Positions 57,425 to 64,000 of a stretch of 64,000 nt of DNA are shown here, piece by piece. Each line of letters begins with the position of its first letter. Positions within the stretch are counted from its first letter, which is position 1. The position numbers and the translations under genes were made by a program. The notes beneath the pieces were generated by a model. That model did no database searches. It was not told where the DNA came from and was given only the letters and a program-made list of their open reading frames with translations. This DNA comes from JBFHRE01 sp041746105 (GTDB taxonomy: Bacteria > Actinomycetota > Acidimicrobiia > Spongiisociales > ZC4RG35), in NCBI GenBank assembly GCA_041746105.1, contig JBGTHP010000017.1:310001-374000 (forward strand), written 5' to 3'.

Positions 57425-57505
57425 TTCCAGCTCGGAACGGTGCCGCCAAAGCCCGATCACAATAAACCCATGGACCAAGAACCAGAACGATCCGAACCTC
57501 ACCGG

Positions 57506-58171
57506 TCAGTCGAAAAGAATGAAGACCTGGCCGTCCTCGACGAGGGTTCGAAACGTCTTCAGTCCCTCGTCTGACGGCCCCCGCACGCGGGTTCCGCTGC
57601 ATACCTCGAAGCGGCTCCCGTGCTCGGGGCACGTGACAATCCCATCATCGACATTGACCTCGCCCACCGAGAGTTTGGCGCCGGCGTGGGGACAGGTGTC
57701 CTGGGCAACGCAGATCTCGCCGCCGATGTGATAAACCGCCAGTTGACCGTGCACCGGATCGTCGATCCGTTCGACCACCCCTAGCCTGCCGGCGATATCG
57801 GACAGCGAAAACAAGCGGGTGCGACGGCCGCCCGGCATCACCAGCCAAACCGACCATCGAGCAGTAGCGGCCTTGACCACCGCACCGCGGGTGGTGACGA
57901 CATCACACCCGGCTGCCTCCCCCCGTTTCCAGGTATCACCCCCTGGTAACGCCACGAGCCCGACCACCATCGCCAGCGGCCAGCGCACTTTGGAGTTGGC
58001 CACGGTTTCGGATCCGTCATCGGTTTCGAGATCGATGACGACCATTCCCGGCTCGTCGCCTCCGAATTCTGAGAGCGACGAAGCCATCACCAACTCCATT
58101 TCCAGGCTTGCGGCCAGCCGGGCCACGTTCCTCAGTGAGAGTCCATCCTCGATCAACCCGAGGATCAACAT
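57506..58171 (-). CDS. Rieske [2Fe-2S] protein with receiver-like N-terminal domain (lipoate operon)
   Basis: 221 residues from ATG 58171, one nt after the stop of the radical SAM gene. Residues 1-115 follow the alternating strand/helix order of response-regulator-like domains (LILGLIEDG; MVVIDLETDD; LAMVVGLVALPG; AAGCDVVTTRGAVVKA), but the pattern is degenerate. Residues about 118-221 are a Rieske domain of NirD/ferredoxin type with CPH (Cys160, His162) and CPEH (Cys181, His184). A soluble electron carrier role is likely. It is the last gene of the operon with carriers, ligases and radical SAM enzymes and could supply electrons to the radical SAM clusters, which is inference from position. 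Confidence 0.8.
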   Translation of the reverse strand: MLILGLIEDGLSLRNVARLAASLEMELVMASSLSEFGGDEPGMVVIDLETDDGSETVANSKVRWPLAMVVGLVALPGGDTWKRGEAAGCDVVTTRGAVVKAATARWSVWLVMPGGRRTRLFSLSDIAGRLGVVERIDDPVHGQLAVYHIGGEICVAQDTCPHAGAKLSVGEVNVDDGIVTCPEHGSRFEVCSGTRVRGPSDEGLKTFRTLVEDGQVFILFD

Positions 58172-58172
58172 T

Positions 58173-59300
58173 TCAGTTTCCTGGGGCCGGTTGGAACACC
58201 TCGTGGAGGGCCATCTCGTCGCGAATGATGGACATGTCGCTTTCGCTGGGAAGGAACGGATAATCGCGCATCGATTCCGACGGTCGATACGAACCATAAG
58301 GACGGGTGCACCCTGGCTCCCCGCTCGGTCCCGGACACCCGTTGGTCATGAACGGGACTCCCGATTCGACCACACGGTCGACCACCTGACCATCAAAACG
58401 TGCCTCGTCCTTGATCGCGGTCAAGGTCCCGGCCTCGTCGAAGTCGAAATGATCCCAACGGAAACCCTCGGTCTCGATCAGATGTTTGGCGAGTTGGATT
58501 CGTCGCCACCGCCAGATGGGTGACTTCTCTTCTGAACCCATCCGTGAGTCCGGCTCGGGGTTGAAGCAGAACAAATACGGGAAGATCTCACGATCACACA
58601 GATCGATAAACAGCTTGACCATGTCGTGATCCGTCTCACCCAACCCGACAAGAGTGTGGCAGTTGACTTTCCACGGCCCAAAGATGTCTCGTGAATCGTT
58701 CACCACCTCCCAATACTTGTCCCAGCTCAAGCCTCCCCCTGACGGCACGTCGGTACGGTGCCGGCGGAAGAGGTCTTCGGTGACGGCGTCTAGGCCGATC
58801 CCGATCATGTCGACGCCCAGGTCCTTGAAGGTCTGGAGGCGCTCGTGATTCAATGTGGGTGGCGCCACCAGGATCGACAGCGGTGTGTCGACCTTTTCCC
58901 GAATTCTGCGGGTGATCTCAAAGGTATCGCCATAGGCCCTGCCGTGGGTCACCATCGAAATGCACAGCCGCGTCAGCTTCTCGGAGTACTTGGCCATCCG
59001 ATCGACCAGGTCGTCGGTCTCGACCAGCGGCCATTCGACCCGGATGAACGACTTGTCCTCGTAGTCACCGGGACGGGTGCGGGCGAGTCCGCAATAGCCG
59101 CAGTCGGAACGACACCCAGATACATAGTTCAACAGGAGGTTGATCCCTCCAAACTCGAAGTCGCGAGTGAAACGGCCGGAGCGATAACGCAGAGCGAGCG
59201 CGCTGGCATACGAGATCCTCACCCAATCCGGGCTCTGGCGCCGCTCATCGGTCTCGGACGAAACCAGCGGCAGGAGTTTTCTATCGGATAAGGCGGTCAC
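58173..59300 (-). CDS. Radical SAM enzyme, LipS1/LipS2-type candidate (B)
   Basis: 375 residues from GTG 59300 (GTGA overlap with the ligase stop). The radical SAM cluster motif is Cys63-x3-Cys67-x2-Cys70 (CRSDCGYC), and the fold resembles the BioB/HydE group (ISYASALALRYRSG lead; VTHGRAYGDTFEI; CHTLVGLGETDHDMV). The C-terminus has two further Cys (322 and 331, in NGCPGPSGEPGC) that could hold an auxiliary Fe-S cluster as sulfur donor. In archaea and in sHdr-containing bacteria two such enzymes, LipS1 and LipS2, insert the two sulfurs into protein-bound octanoate. Its position between ligases and carriers fits this; which of the two it is cannot be told here. Confidence 0.82.
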   Translation of the reverse strand: MTALSDRKLLPLVSSETDERRQSPDWVRISYASALALRYRSGRFTRDFEFGGINLLLNYVSGCRSDCGYCGLARTRPGDYEDKSFIRVEWPLVETDDLVDRMAKYSEKLTRLCISMVTHGRAYGDTFEITRRIREKVDTPLSILVAPPTLNHERLQTFKDLGVDMIGIGLDAVTEDLFRRHRTDVPSGGGLSWDKYWEVVNDSRDIFGPWKVNCHTLVGLGETDHDMVKLFIDLCDREIFPYLFCFNPEPDSRMGSEEKSPIWRWRRIQLAKHLIETEGFRWDHFDFDEAGTLTAIKDEARFDGQVVDRVVESGVPFMTNGCPGPSGEPGCTRPYGSYRPSESMRDYPFLPSESDMSIIRDEMALHEVFQPAPGN

Positions 59301-60418
59301 GATTGATCCTCACTGTCGGGGAAATAACACGACCCGGTGCGAGCGGGAGCGCTTACTGCGGTGCGCTCACGGGCCCTCTCCCCCGCCTCCAGAACGGTCG
59401 CAACCACCGCAGCGGGATCGACGTCGAGACCCGTTCCGCCGGCGAAAACCGCAGCCGCAACGGCTTCCACATCCGGTCTCGCAAGCCGCGCCCATTTCAA
59501 ACCGCTCTCGAACTCGACGATCGGCTGCGGGATGTCGTTGAAGTCGCCCGTGAAGAGCACACTCTTGATGGTGTCACCTTGCAGGGCAACATAGAGCCTG
59601 ACGAGACCGGCGGGCGTCTTCAGCAACGACGTGGCGGTGGCATCGGCCTGCGGCGTCCTGGCGAAGAGCCAGTCGTCGGTGGAGTATTTCTTCTCTACGA
59701 GTCGCCCGGCAAGGACCACCTCGTCGGGCGCCGGCTCGGATACGGCCAAATCAATGCCGAGGGCCTCGGAGAAACCAAACGCCATGACCTCTCGCAACAT
59801 CATCCCGGTCGTCGGGGTGCCGGTTTCTCTGCTCACTGTGGTCACACGACTCTCGACCGCTTCTATCGCCTTGAGCCCGAGTTTGGCTGCTGGGATGTCG
59901 AGTACGTCCAGCATGAATGAAACGTCGAGATCGGCGAGCACGCTGGCGTGGAACAACATCCCGCCTTCACTATCCACGTACAAACCGAGACCAGCGATCT
60001 TGCGGCCATCGACCTTGAGATCGTTTTTTCCCCCGAACGCGGCTTCGATTCCCATTTTGGTGAGTCCGCTCACAACGCCCTCGGATAGACGCAACAACGT
60101 GCTCTTCGGTCGTTCATCTGCCGGCGCCCGCATGGTCACGGCCACCCCCAACTGGCCCTCTCCCATCACGATGGCGCCGCCACCGGTGGGACGCCGGTTG
60201 TATCGGGTGCCGGTGCGGGTGCAGGCGGCCACGTCGATCTCGGCTTCGAGATGCTGATAACGGCCACAGAGGGCGGCGTGGCTGGCATAGGTGTAGAGAC
60301 GCAAGACGGGAGGCGCCGGCGGCGCCGTCCTCGAATGTGAACTCATCAAGGCCTCGTCCAGAGCGAGCCCTGCTGCGGCGTCGGCTCCGTCATCGGCGAT
60401 GTATCTCCAGGTGGTCAT
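59297..60418 (-). CDS. Lipoate-protein ligase, LplA-LplB fusion (sLpl(AB)-like)
   Basis: 373 residues from ATG 60418, which overlaps the upstream radical SAM stop. The LplA domain (about 1-250) has the adenylate loop RRPTGGG (75-81) and the catalytic Lys140 in KVDGRKIAGLGLY, after GGKNDL. The C-terminal part (about 270-340) is the LplB/lip_prot_lig_C domain (KSVLFTGDFNDIPQPIVEFESGL). It should activate lipoate or octanoate as acyl-AMP and attach it to carrier lysines. In the sHdr lipoate pathway, sLpl(AB) loads octanoate onto LbpA before LipS1 and LipS2 act. Confidence 0.88.
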   Translation of the reverse strand: MTTWRYIADDGADAAAGLALDEALMSSHSRTAPPAPPVLRLYTYASHAALCGRYQHLEAEIDVAACTRTGTRYNRRPTGGGAIVMGEGQLGVAVTMRAPADERPKSTLLRLSEGVVSGLTKMGIEAAFGGKNDLKVDGRKIAGLGLYVDSEGGMLFHASVLADLDVSFMLDVLDIPAAKLGLKAIEAVESRVTTVSRETGTPTTGMMLREVMAFGFSEALGIDLAVSEPAPDEVVLAGRLVEKKYSTDDWLFARTPQADATATSLLKTPAGLVRLYVALQGDTIKSVLFTGDFNDIPQPIVEFESGLKWARLARPDVEAVAAAVFAGGTGLDVDPAAVVATVLEAGERARERTAVSAPARTGSCYFPDSEDQS

Positions 60419-61431
60419 CGTCCTGCCTCTGCCTTGTCGCTGTCCTCGGACACCGTGACAGATTGGTAGCCACCGCCATCGTCGCCGACCCACGTCAATG
60501 AACAGCAGTACTCGTACAACTTGGCGACCAAACCCCGCGACTCTGCATAGGCGATCGCCCCCTCGGCGGGATAGGCGATGCCGTTGAGTCCCTGATCGAT
60601 GGCCCCCCAATCGAGTTCAACCTTGGTCTGGCCCATCGGTCTTCCGCACCCGAGATTGATCTTGGTGGTCGGCATCGCCTCTCTGGCTTCGGCAAAGAAG
60701 TCGATGCAATCTTCCACTGGTGGGGGCGGAATGTGTTCCATTGGTGTTCCGGTGAGGGGGACGAGCACGACGATGATGAGAGTGGAAACCGGATACCGCG
60801 CGATCATTTCGAGGGCGGTGTGTTCGCCAAGGAATTGCCCGTAGTGCATCCCGAGCACGATGTGAGGAATGATGCGCAGGTCGTTCTCCGCAAGCACCGC
60901 GAGCGAGTGCTCGAAATCCTTTGTCGTCAGGTCGAGGTGATAGACGTCGTGGATCGTCTCATCGGCCCCGATGATGTCGAGCATGACGCCGTCGACCCCC
61001 ACTTTGGCCAGACCTTCGGCGATGATGGGTGACACGACTCCAGAATGGACCACCACCTTCATCCCCAACTCCTCTCGGATCCGGGCGATGTGGTCGAGGT
61101 GGAACAACAGCGGTACCCCACCGCTCTTGGTCGACCCGCCGGAGACGAGTATCCCGTCGGTGCCACCCGCCTTCAAACGTCGGGCGAGTTCGTACAGGTT
61201 CTCTTCCGCCTTGACCGAGATCATTCCTTTCAGAACCTTGGCCTGGCAGTGATCGCATTGGAGGGCACACGCCCCGCCGGTCACAGAGACCGGGAGAAAC
61301 CTTCGAGGGTTTGTCGGTTTCCATTCATCGGTTTCCCAACGCTTGAGACCCGGTGCATAGAACTCCATCGTGTTGTCGAAGTTCTCGCGCCTCGTTGCGA
61401 AACCAGATGCCTCGACTGTCCGGGTTGTCAT
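60415..61431 (-). CDS. Radical SAM enzyme, LipS1/LipS2-type candidate (A)
   Basis: 338 residues from ATG 61431, overlapping the carrier gene stop by 4 nt; a longer frame upstream lies inside the carrier gene and is disfavoured. Cluster motif Cys55-x3-Cys59-x2-Cys62 (CALQCDHC), followed by GILVSGGSTKSGGVPL, MKVVVHSGVV, GADETIHDVYHL and LGMHYGQFLGEHTAL, a full radical SAM barrel. Extra cysteines near the end (LGCGRP; Cys309-Cys310 in EYCCSL) could ligate a second cluster. With the second radical SAM gene two genes downstream it forms a pair, as expected for LipS1/LipS2 lipoyl synthesis. Identity within the pair is undecided. Confidence 0.82.
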   Translation of the reverse strand: MTTRTVEASGFATRRENFDNTMEFYAPGLKRWETDEWKPTNPRRFLPVSVTGGACALQCDHCQAKVLKGMISVKAEENLYELARRLKAGGTDGILVSGGSTKSGGVPLLFHLDHIARIREELGMKVVVHSGVVSPIIAEGLAKVGVDGVMLDIIGADETIHDVYHLDLTTKDFEHSLAVLAENDLRIIPHIVLGMHYGQFLGEHTALEMIARYPVSTLIIVVLVPLTGTPMEHIPPPPVEDCIDFFAEAREAMPTTKINLGCGRPMGQTKVELDWGAIDQGLNGIAYPAEGAIAYAESRGLVAKLYEYCCSLTWVGDDGGGYQSVTVSEDSDKAEAGR

Positions 61432-61880
61432 TCTGCGATCACCCCTTCGAGCTTGTATTGCCGGACCTTTTCCCTGAACCCATCCACTATGAGTTCCCGA
61501 TCTCCGACCAGTTGGGCGGTTTCCGTGACGAGATTTGAAGGCTCGACTTCGATCAGCCACCCCTCGCCATATGGATCGCGTTCGACCAGGCCGGGATCTG
61601 CCATCGCCGCCTCGTTGATGGCAACAATCCGGCCCGACAGCGGCGAAATCAGCGGGCCGACGAATTTTTCTGCCTCGAGGCTTCCAAACGACTCGCCCCG
61701 AACCACTTCAATGCCAGATCGAAACGACAGTTGGGAGAGAGTTCCCGACGTCTCCAGGCCGAGGGCATCCATGCCGATGCGGACATGGCCGGAATCCAAC
61801 ACCAAAATCCACATGTGACCATCGAGGTCATAGGCCAGGTCGGTCGCAACGGCAAAGCCGCTCACCATTTCAACAGTCAT
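61428..61880 (-). CDS. Lipoyl-carrier protein, LbpA/GcvH-like (paralogue 3, most diverged)
   Basis: 150 residues from ATG 61880 with AGGAGG ten bases upstream. GcvH-type lipoyl fold with the modification site Lys72 in SLEAEKFVGPLISPLSGRIV, then NEAAMADPGLVERDPYGEGWLI. The N-terminal GC-(N/S)-(I/L)-P-D-D block of the other two carriers is missing and the tail is longer (DGFREKVRQYKLEG). It sits between a ligase gene and a radical SAM gene, so it may be the assembly carrier on which lipoate is made, while the others are working carriers. That is inference. Confidence 0.82.
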   Translation of the reverse strand: MTVEMVSGFAVATDLAYDLDGHMWILVLDSGHVRIGMDALGLETSGTLSQLSFRSGIEVVRGESFGSLEAEKFVGPLISPLSGRIVAINEAAMADPGLVERDPYGEGWLIEVEPSNLVTETAQLVGDRELIVDGFREKVRQYKLEGVIAE

Positions 61881-61895
61881 TCGGATCGATCCTCC

Positions 61896-62912
61896 TCATG
61901 CTCGTACAGCCTGTTCGATTGTCTGGAGCAGTCCCGCCAGCCGATCTCCTCCAAAGCCAAACCGGGTCAGAGTCGCGCTCGCCTCACTGACACTCATCCC
62001 GATCAGACTCTTCTCGGTTCCTTTCGTCGCACCGTTCAACCCGCGATCCGAGAGGCTCACCCGCAGAATCCGCCCAGCACCAATGCTGACGCGGACACTG
62101 GAACCTCCGGCCCTGGCCGTGATCAGGAACACCCCCGCCTTGACCTTCACCTGCCAGACACCGGTGGGAGCCCGTTCCGAGCCGCGCACCCAGTCGTCGT
62201 CGACGAAATCCTCATCGATTTCGGCGAGCTTCTCGGTTTCTAGCGCACTGAGTTGACCGTCGACTGGCTGAAGCCCGAGACGGGTGGCGTAGGCCATTGT
62301 CGCCGCCGCTGCGAAAGCTGTGGCGGCGGCGGGCGTCGGCGTGACGTAACGGCGCATCAGAGCCTCGAACTCGGCGCGTGATTCCTCATCCGGGGCGGCC
62401 ACGATCCTCGCGGCCGCGGTGTGGTCGAAACGTGTGATCAGATTGCCGACGACTACAACCGCGTTCTCGATCTGTCCGGCGCCGTGGCCACAGATTTTCT
62501 TGTCGCCTACCACCACGTCTCCGGCCGGTTCGATCGAAGCGTCGATCCCGACCGCCTGAAAAGCGTCCACCGCCGGAGCCAGCAGCGTTCGCACCGCCTG
62601 AGATCGGACAGGCGGGGCCATTGCCAGTGGAAGGATGATTTGAAAGAAGATCTGGCCATCGTCGAGGTAGACCGGCCCGCCGCCCACCATCCGCCGGTAG
62701 ATCGGGAGCCCGGCGGCCCGGCAATACGTGCCATCGATCTCGTCGAGGCGCCGGTGAAATCCGATCGAAACATAGGGGGCGTCGGGTTGCATGAAGGCGA
62801 GGGTTGGCGGGCTCCCGGCAGACACCCCGTGGGCAATCGCATGCCACAAAGTTTGAGACTGGAGCGGCGAAACCGGTCCGAAATCGATCACGCGGAGCGC
62901 CCCGTTGCTCAT
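61896..62912 (-). CDS. Second lipoate-protein ligase-like protein, LplA-LplB fusion
   Basis: 338 residues from ATG 62912; a GTG at 62930 overlapping the carrier gene is also possible. LplA domain with RRMVGGG (73-79), the dipeptide Lys138-Lys139 in VVGDKKICGHGAGQ where the catalytic lysine belongs, and VVVVGNLITRFD. An LplB-like C-terminal domain (WQVKVKAGVFLITARAGG; SIGAGRILRVSLSD) follows. It differs strongly from the other ligase in this operon, so the two probably have distinct carriers or substrates (octanoate against lipoate, or transferase activity). Confidence 0.83.
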   Translation of the reverse strand: MSNGALRVIDFGPVSPLQSQTLWHAIAHGVSAGSPPTLAFMQPDAPYVSIGFHRRLDEIDGTYCRAAGLPIYRRMVGGGPVYLDDGQIFFQIILPLAMAPPVRSQAVRTLLAPAVDAFQAVGIDASIEPAGDVVVGDKKICGHGAGQIENAVVVVGNLITRFDHTAAARIVAAPDEESRAEFEALMRRYVTPTPAAATAFAAAATMAYATRLGLQPVDGQLSALETEKLAEIDEDFVDDDWVRGSERAPTGVWQVKVKAGVFLITARAGGSSVRVSIGAGRILRVSLSDRGLNGATKGTEKSLIGMSVSEASATLTRFGFGGDRLAGLLQTIEQAVRA

Positions 62913-62919
62913 GGTTTTC

Positions 62920-63369
62920 TCAATCGGCACACCGGATACAACTCATGTCGAGAAGGTCGATCCTGGCTTTGTAGGCGGAAAAGGCAGCGTCGGCCTCCAG
63001 CAACGACCGGAAGGGTTCCGACGTGGCATCCGGCCGCATGAGGGTGATCCAGCCTGCCTCGTATGGATCTCGATTGGCCACCAGAATGTCTGCCGAAAAT
63101 GCGGCTTCGTTCGGTTCCACGATCTCTCCGGAAAACGGAGAATGGATGGGACCGACCCACTTGGCACTCTCGACCGTGGCCACCGATCCGCCCGCCCGCA
63201 CCGTCCGACCAGGGCGTTTGAACAGAATCGAGACCATCTTGCCCATACGAGTTTGTGCTACGTCGGTCATGCCGAGTCGTGCCAGGTCCCCCTCGAGGCG
63301 CACCCACAAGTCCCCTTCGATGTCGTAGGCACGATCATCGGGTAGGGAGCAGCCTCGATAGACGGTCAC
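62920..63369 (-). CDS. Lipoyl-carrier protein, LbpA/GcvH-like (paralogue 2)
   Basis: 149 residues from GTG 63369 (GTGA overlap with carrier 1). Begins RGCSLPDDRAYDIEGDLWVR, close to carrier 1. Lipoylation site Lys70 in ATVESAKWVGPIHSPFSGEIVEPNE, then NRDPYEAGWITLMRPD. The ESxKWVGP motif and the GC-x-x-PDD start are those of LbpA proteins beside sHdr genes, rather than of glycine-cleavage GcvH (ESVKAAS). Two Cys near the end (SCIRC) are unusual and not shared with carrier 1. Confidence 0.88.
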   Translation of the reverse strand: MTVYRGCSLPDDRAYDIEGDLWVRLEGDLARLGMTDVAQTRMGKMVSILFKRPGRTVRAGGSVATVESAKWVGPIHSPFSGEIVEPNEAAFSADILVANRDPYEAGWITLMRPDATSEPFRSLLEADAAFSAYKARIDLLDMSCIRCAD

Positions 63370-63812
63370 GCCGCCTCACCACACGAAATACCCTCGGCGG
63401 TGAGAAACGCCTCGTAGGCCGCGACGCCTTCGCTGCCGGTGACCATCTCGACGGAATCCGCCGCCCAGTCGTCGACCTGGATCCGGACAAACCAACCCTC
63501 GCCGTAAGGGTCGCGGTTGATGATTCCGGGGTCGGTCGCCATCAACGGATTCGACTCGACCACCTGGCCGTTGACCGGACAGGTCACCGGACCGACCCAC
63601 TTGCTGCTCTCGACGGTCCCGAGGCTTCGCCCCCGCTGGGCAGGGCGGCCAGCCGCTTTGGGCATGGCCGAAATGACGTTTTGGGCCATGTTCTGGGCGA
63701 CGTCGGTGACACCGACGGTGACAGATCCATCCTCGTTTGGACGCGCCCAAACGTGTTTCTCCGGCCAGTAGTAGAGGTCGTCGGGGATGTTGCATCCTCG
63801 AATCTCAGACAT
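63366..63812 (-). CDS. Lipoyl-carrier protein, LbpA/GcvH-like (paralogue 1)
   Basis: 148 residues from ATG 63812; the preceding GAGGAGGAATCGA gives a strong ribosome binding site. Starts SEIRGCNIPDDLYYWPEKHVWARP, has TVGVTDVAQNMA and the modification Lys71 in GTVESSKWVGPVTCPVNGQVVESN, then INRDPYGEGWFVRIQ. This is the closest of the three to LbpA, the carrier used with the sulfur-oxidising Hdr-like complex. No glycine cleavage genes are seen in the window. It overlaps the upstream gene by 8 nt. Confidence 0.9.
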   Translation of the reverse strand: MSEIRGCNIPDDLYYWPEKHVWARPNEDGSVTVGVTDVAQNMAQNVISAMPKAAGRPAQRGRSLGTVESSKWVGPVTCPVNGQVVESNPLMATDPGIINRDPYGEGWFVRIQVDDWAADSVEMVTGSEGVAAYEAFLTAEGISCGEAA

Positions 63813-64000
63813 TCGATTCCTCCTCGTGAGCTATTTGGCGGTGGTAGAGAAACTGGTCAAACGCAACGATCCTGATCTCCCGAGCGTATTCGTCGAGGAA
63901 GTTGGGGTCTTGCAGTCGCGGCTTGACCTCATGGCGGAACGAGTCGGAACAATCGGGACACACCAACTCGAAAAACCGTCGACCCGAGCCCTCGGTCGCC
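63805..64000 (-). CDS. C-terminal part of an unknown protein with a CxxC pair (cut by window edge)
   Basis: The last 64 codons of a gene that enters from beyond the right edge and overlaps the carrier 1 start by 8 nt, so it belongs to the same operon. It has FFELVCPDCSDSFRHEVKPRL with one CxxC pair and then an acidic/aromatic helix (FLDEYAREIRIVAFDQFLYH). The pair may be one half of a zinc or Fe-S site. The family is not recognised; an sHdr-associated protein is possible from context. Confidence 0.6.
   Translation of the reverse strand, partial: ATEGSGRRFFELVCPDCSDSFRHEVKPRLQDPNFLDEYAREIRIVAFDQFLYHRQIAHEEESNV

Noticed and set aside
61428..63812. GcvH-like genes as part of a glycine cleavage system
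   Set aside because: No gcvT or gcvP is present in the window, the lysine motif is ESxKWVGP and not the GcvH type, and the neighbours are ligases and radical SAM enzymes. The ACT protein at 51703-52248 resembles GcvR but is 9 kb away on another transcript.

Overview
The window is 64 kb of GC-rich bacterial DNA, densely coding on both strands, with no rRNA or tRNA gene, no CRISPR array and no recognisable insertion sequence or phage gene. Several traits point to an actinobacterium, possibly a free-living member of the Acidimicrobiia: many GTG and TTG starts, lipoproteins with Thr/Pro-rich linkers after the lipobox, a deazaflavin-dependent nitroreductase-fold protein, and NarL- and OmpR-type two-component systems. 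The phylum is an inference from gene style and was not tested by phylogeny.

Layout. 1-5.4 kb: edge-truncated HDOD protein, a frame-broken pentapeptide-repeat/K+ channel gene, inorganic pyrophosphatase, a CHASE/PAS histidine kinase and an ECF sigma factor with a small membrane partner. 5.5-9.1 kb: peptide-type solute-binding lipoprotein and an HtrA-like protease. 9.1-14.9 kb: a TelA/VWA/coiled-coil membrane operon facing a TerC-family gene. 15-21.3 kb: histidine kinase, an AONS-family PLP enzyme, a UbiA prenyltransferase, a lipoprotein and an MFS transporter. 21.3-29.6 kb: a xylose/ribose-type ABC transporter co-transcribed with an FG-GAP/ASPIC protein, preceded by a response regulator and an ABC-ATPase/GAF/histidine-kinase fusion. 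29.7-33.8 kb: MgtC-like protein and an ATP-grasp/alpha-E/transglutaminase operon. 33.8-47.9 kb: a BMP-type nucleoside ABC transporter with an 8-oxoguanine-deaminase-like enzyme, a large secreted subtilase, a PepSY protein and a three-subunit xanthine-dehydrogenase-family enzyme; the transporter, deaminase and dehydrogenase suggest purine scavenging. 48-57.4 kb: SDR, Rieske oxygenase, ACT protein, MMPL transporter, a two-component pair, and three frame-broken genes.

The most interesting locus is the minus-strand operon from 57.5 kb to the right edge. It holds three LbpA/GcvH-like lipoyl-carrier proteins, two lipoate-protein ligase A/B fusions, two radical SAM enzymes and a Rieske protein with a receiver-like N-terminal half. 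The genes are almost all linked by 4-nt stop/start overlaps. There is no GcvT, GcvP or 2-oxoacid dehydrogenase gene in view. This matches the lipoate assembly module (sLpl(AB), LipS1, LipS2, LbpA) known beside sulfur-oxidising heterodisulfide-reductase-like (sHdr) genes. It predicts sHdr genes just beyond position 64000, but expands the usual module to three carriers and two ligases and adds a Rieske protein.

Four genes are interrupted by what look like single-base indels, two of them clearly in C or G runs. These may be real decay, but residual assembly error is an equally good explanation and should be excluded first.
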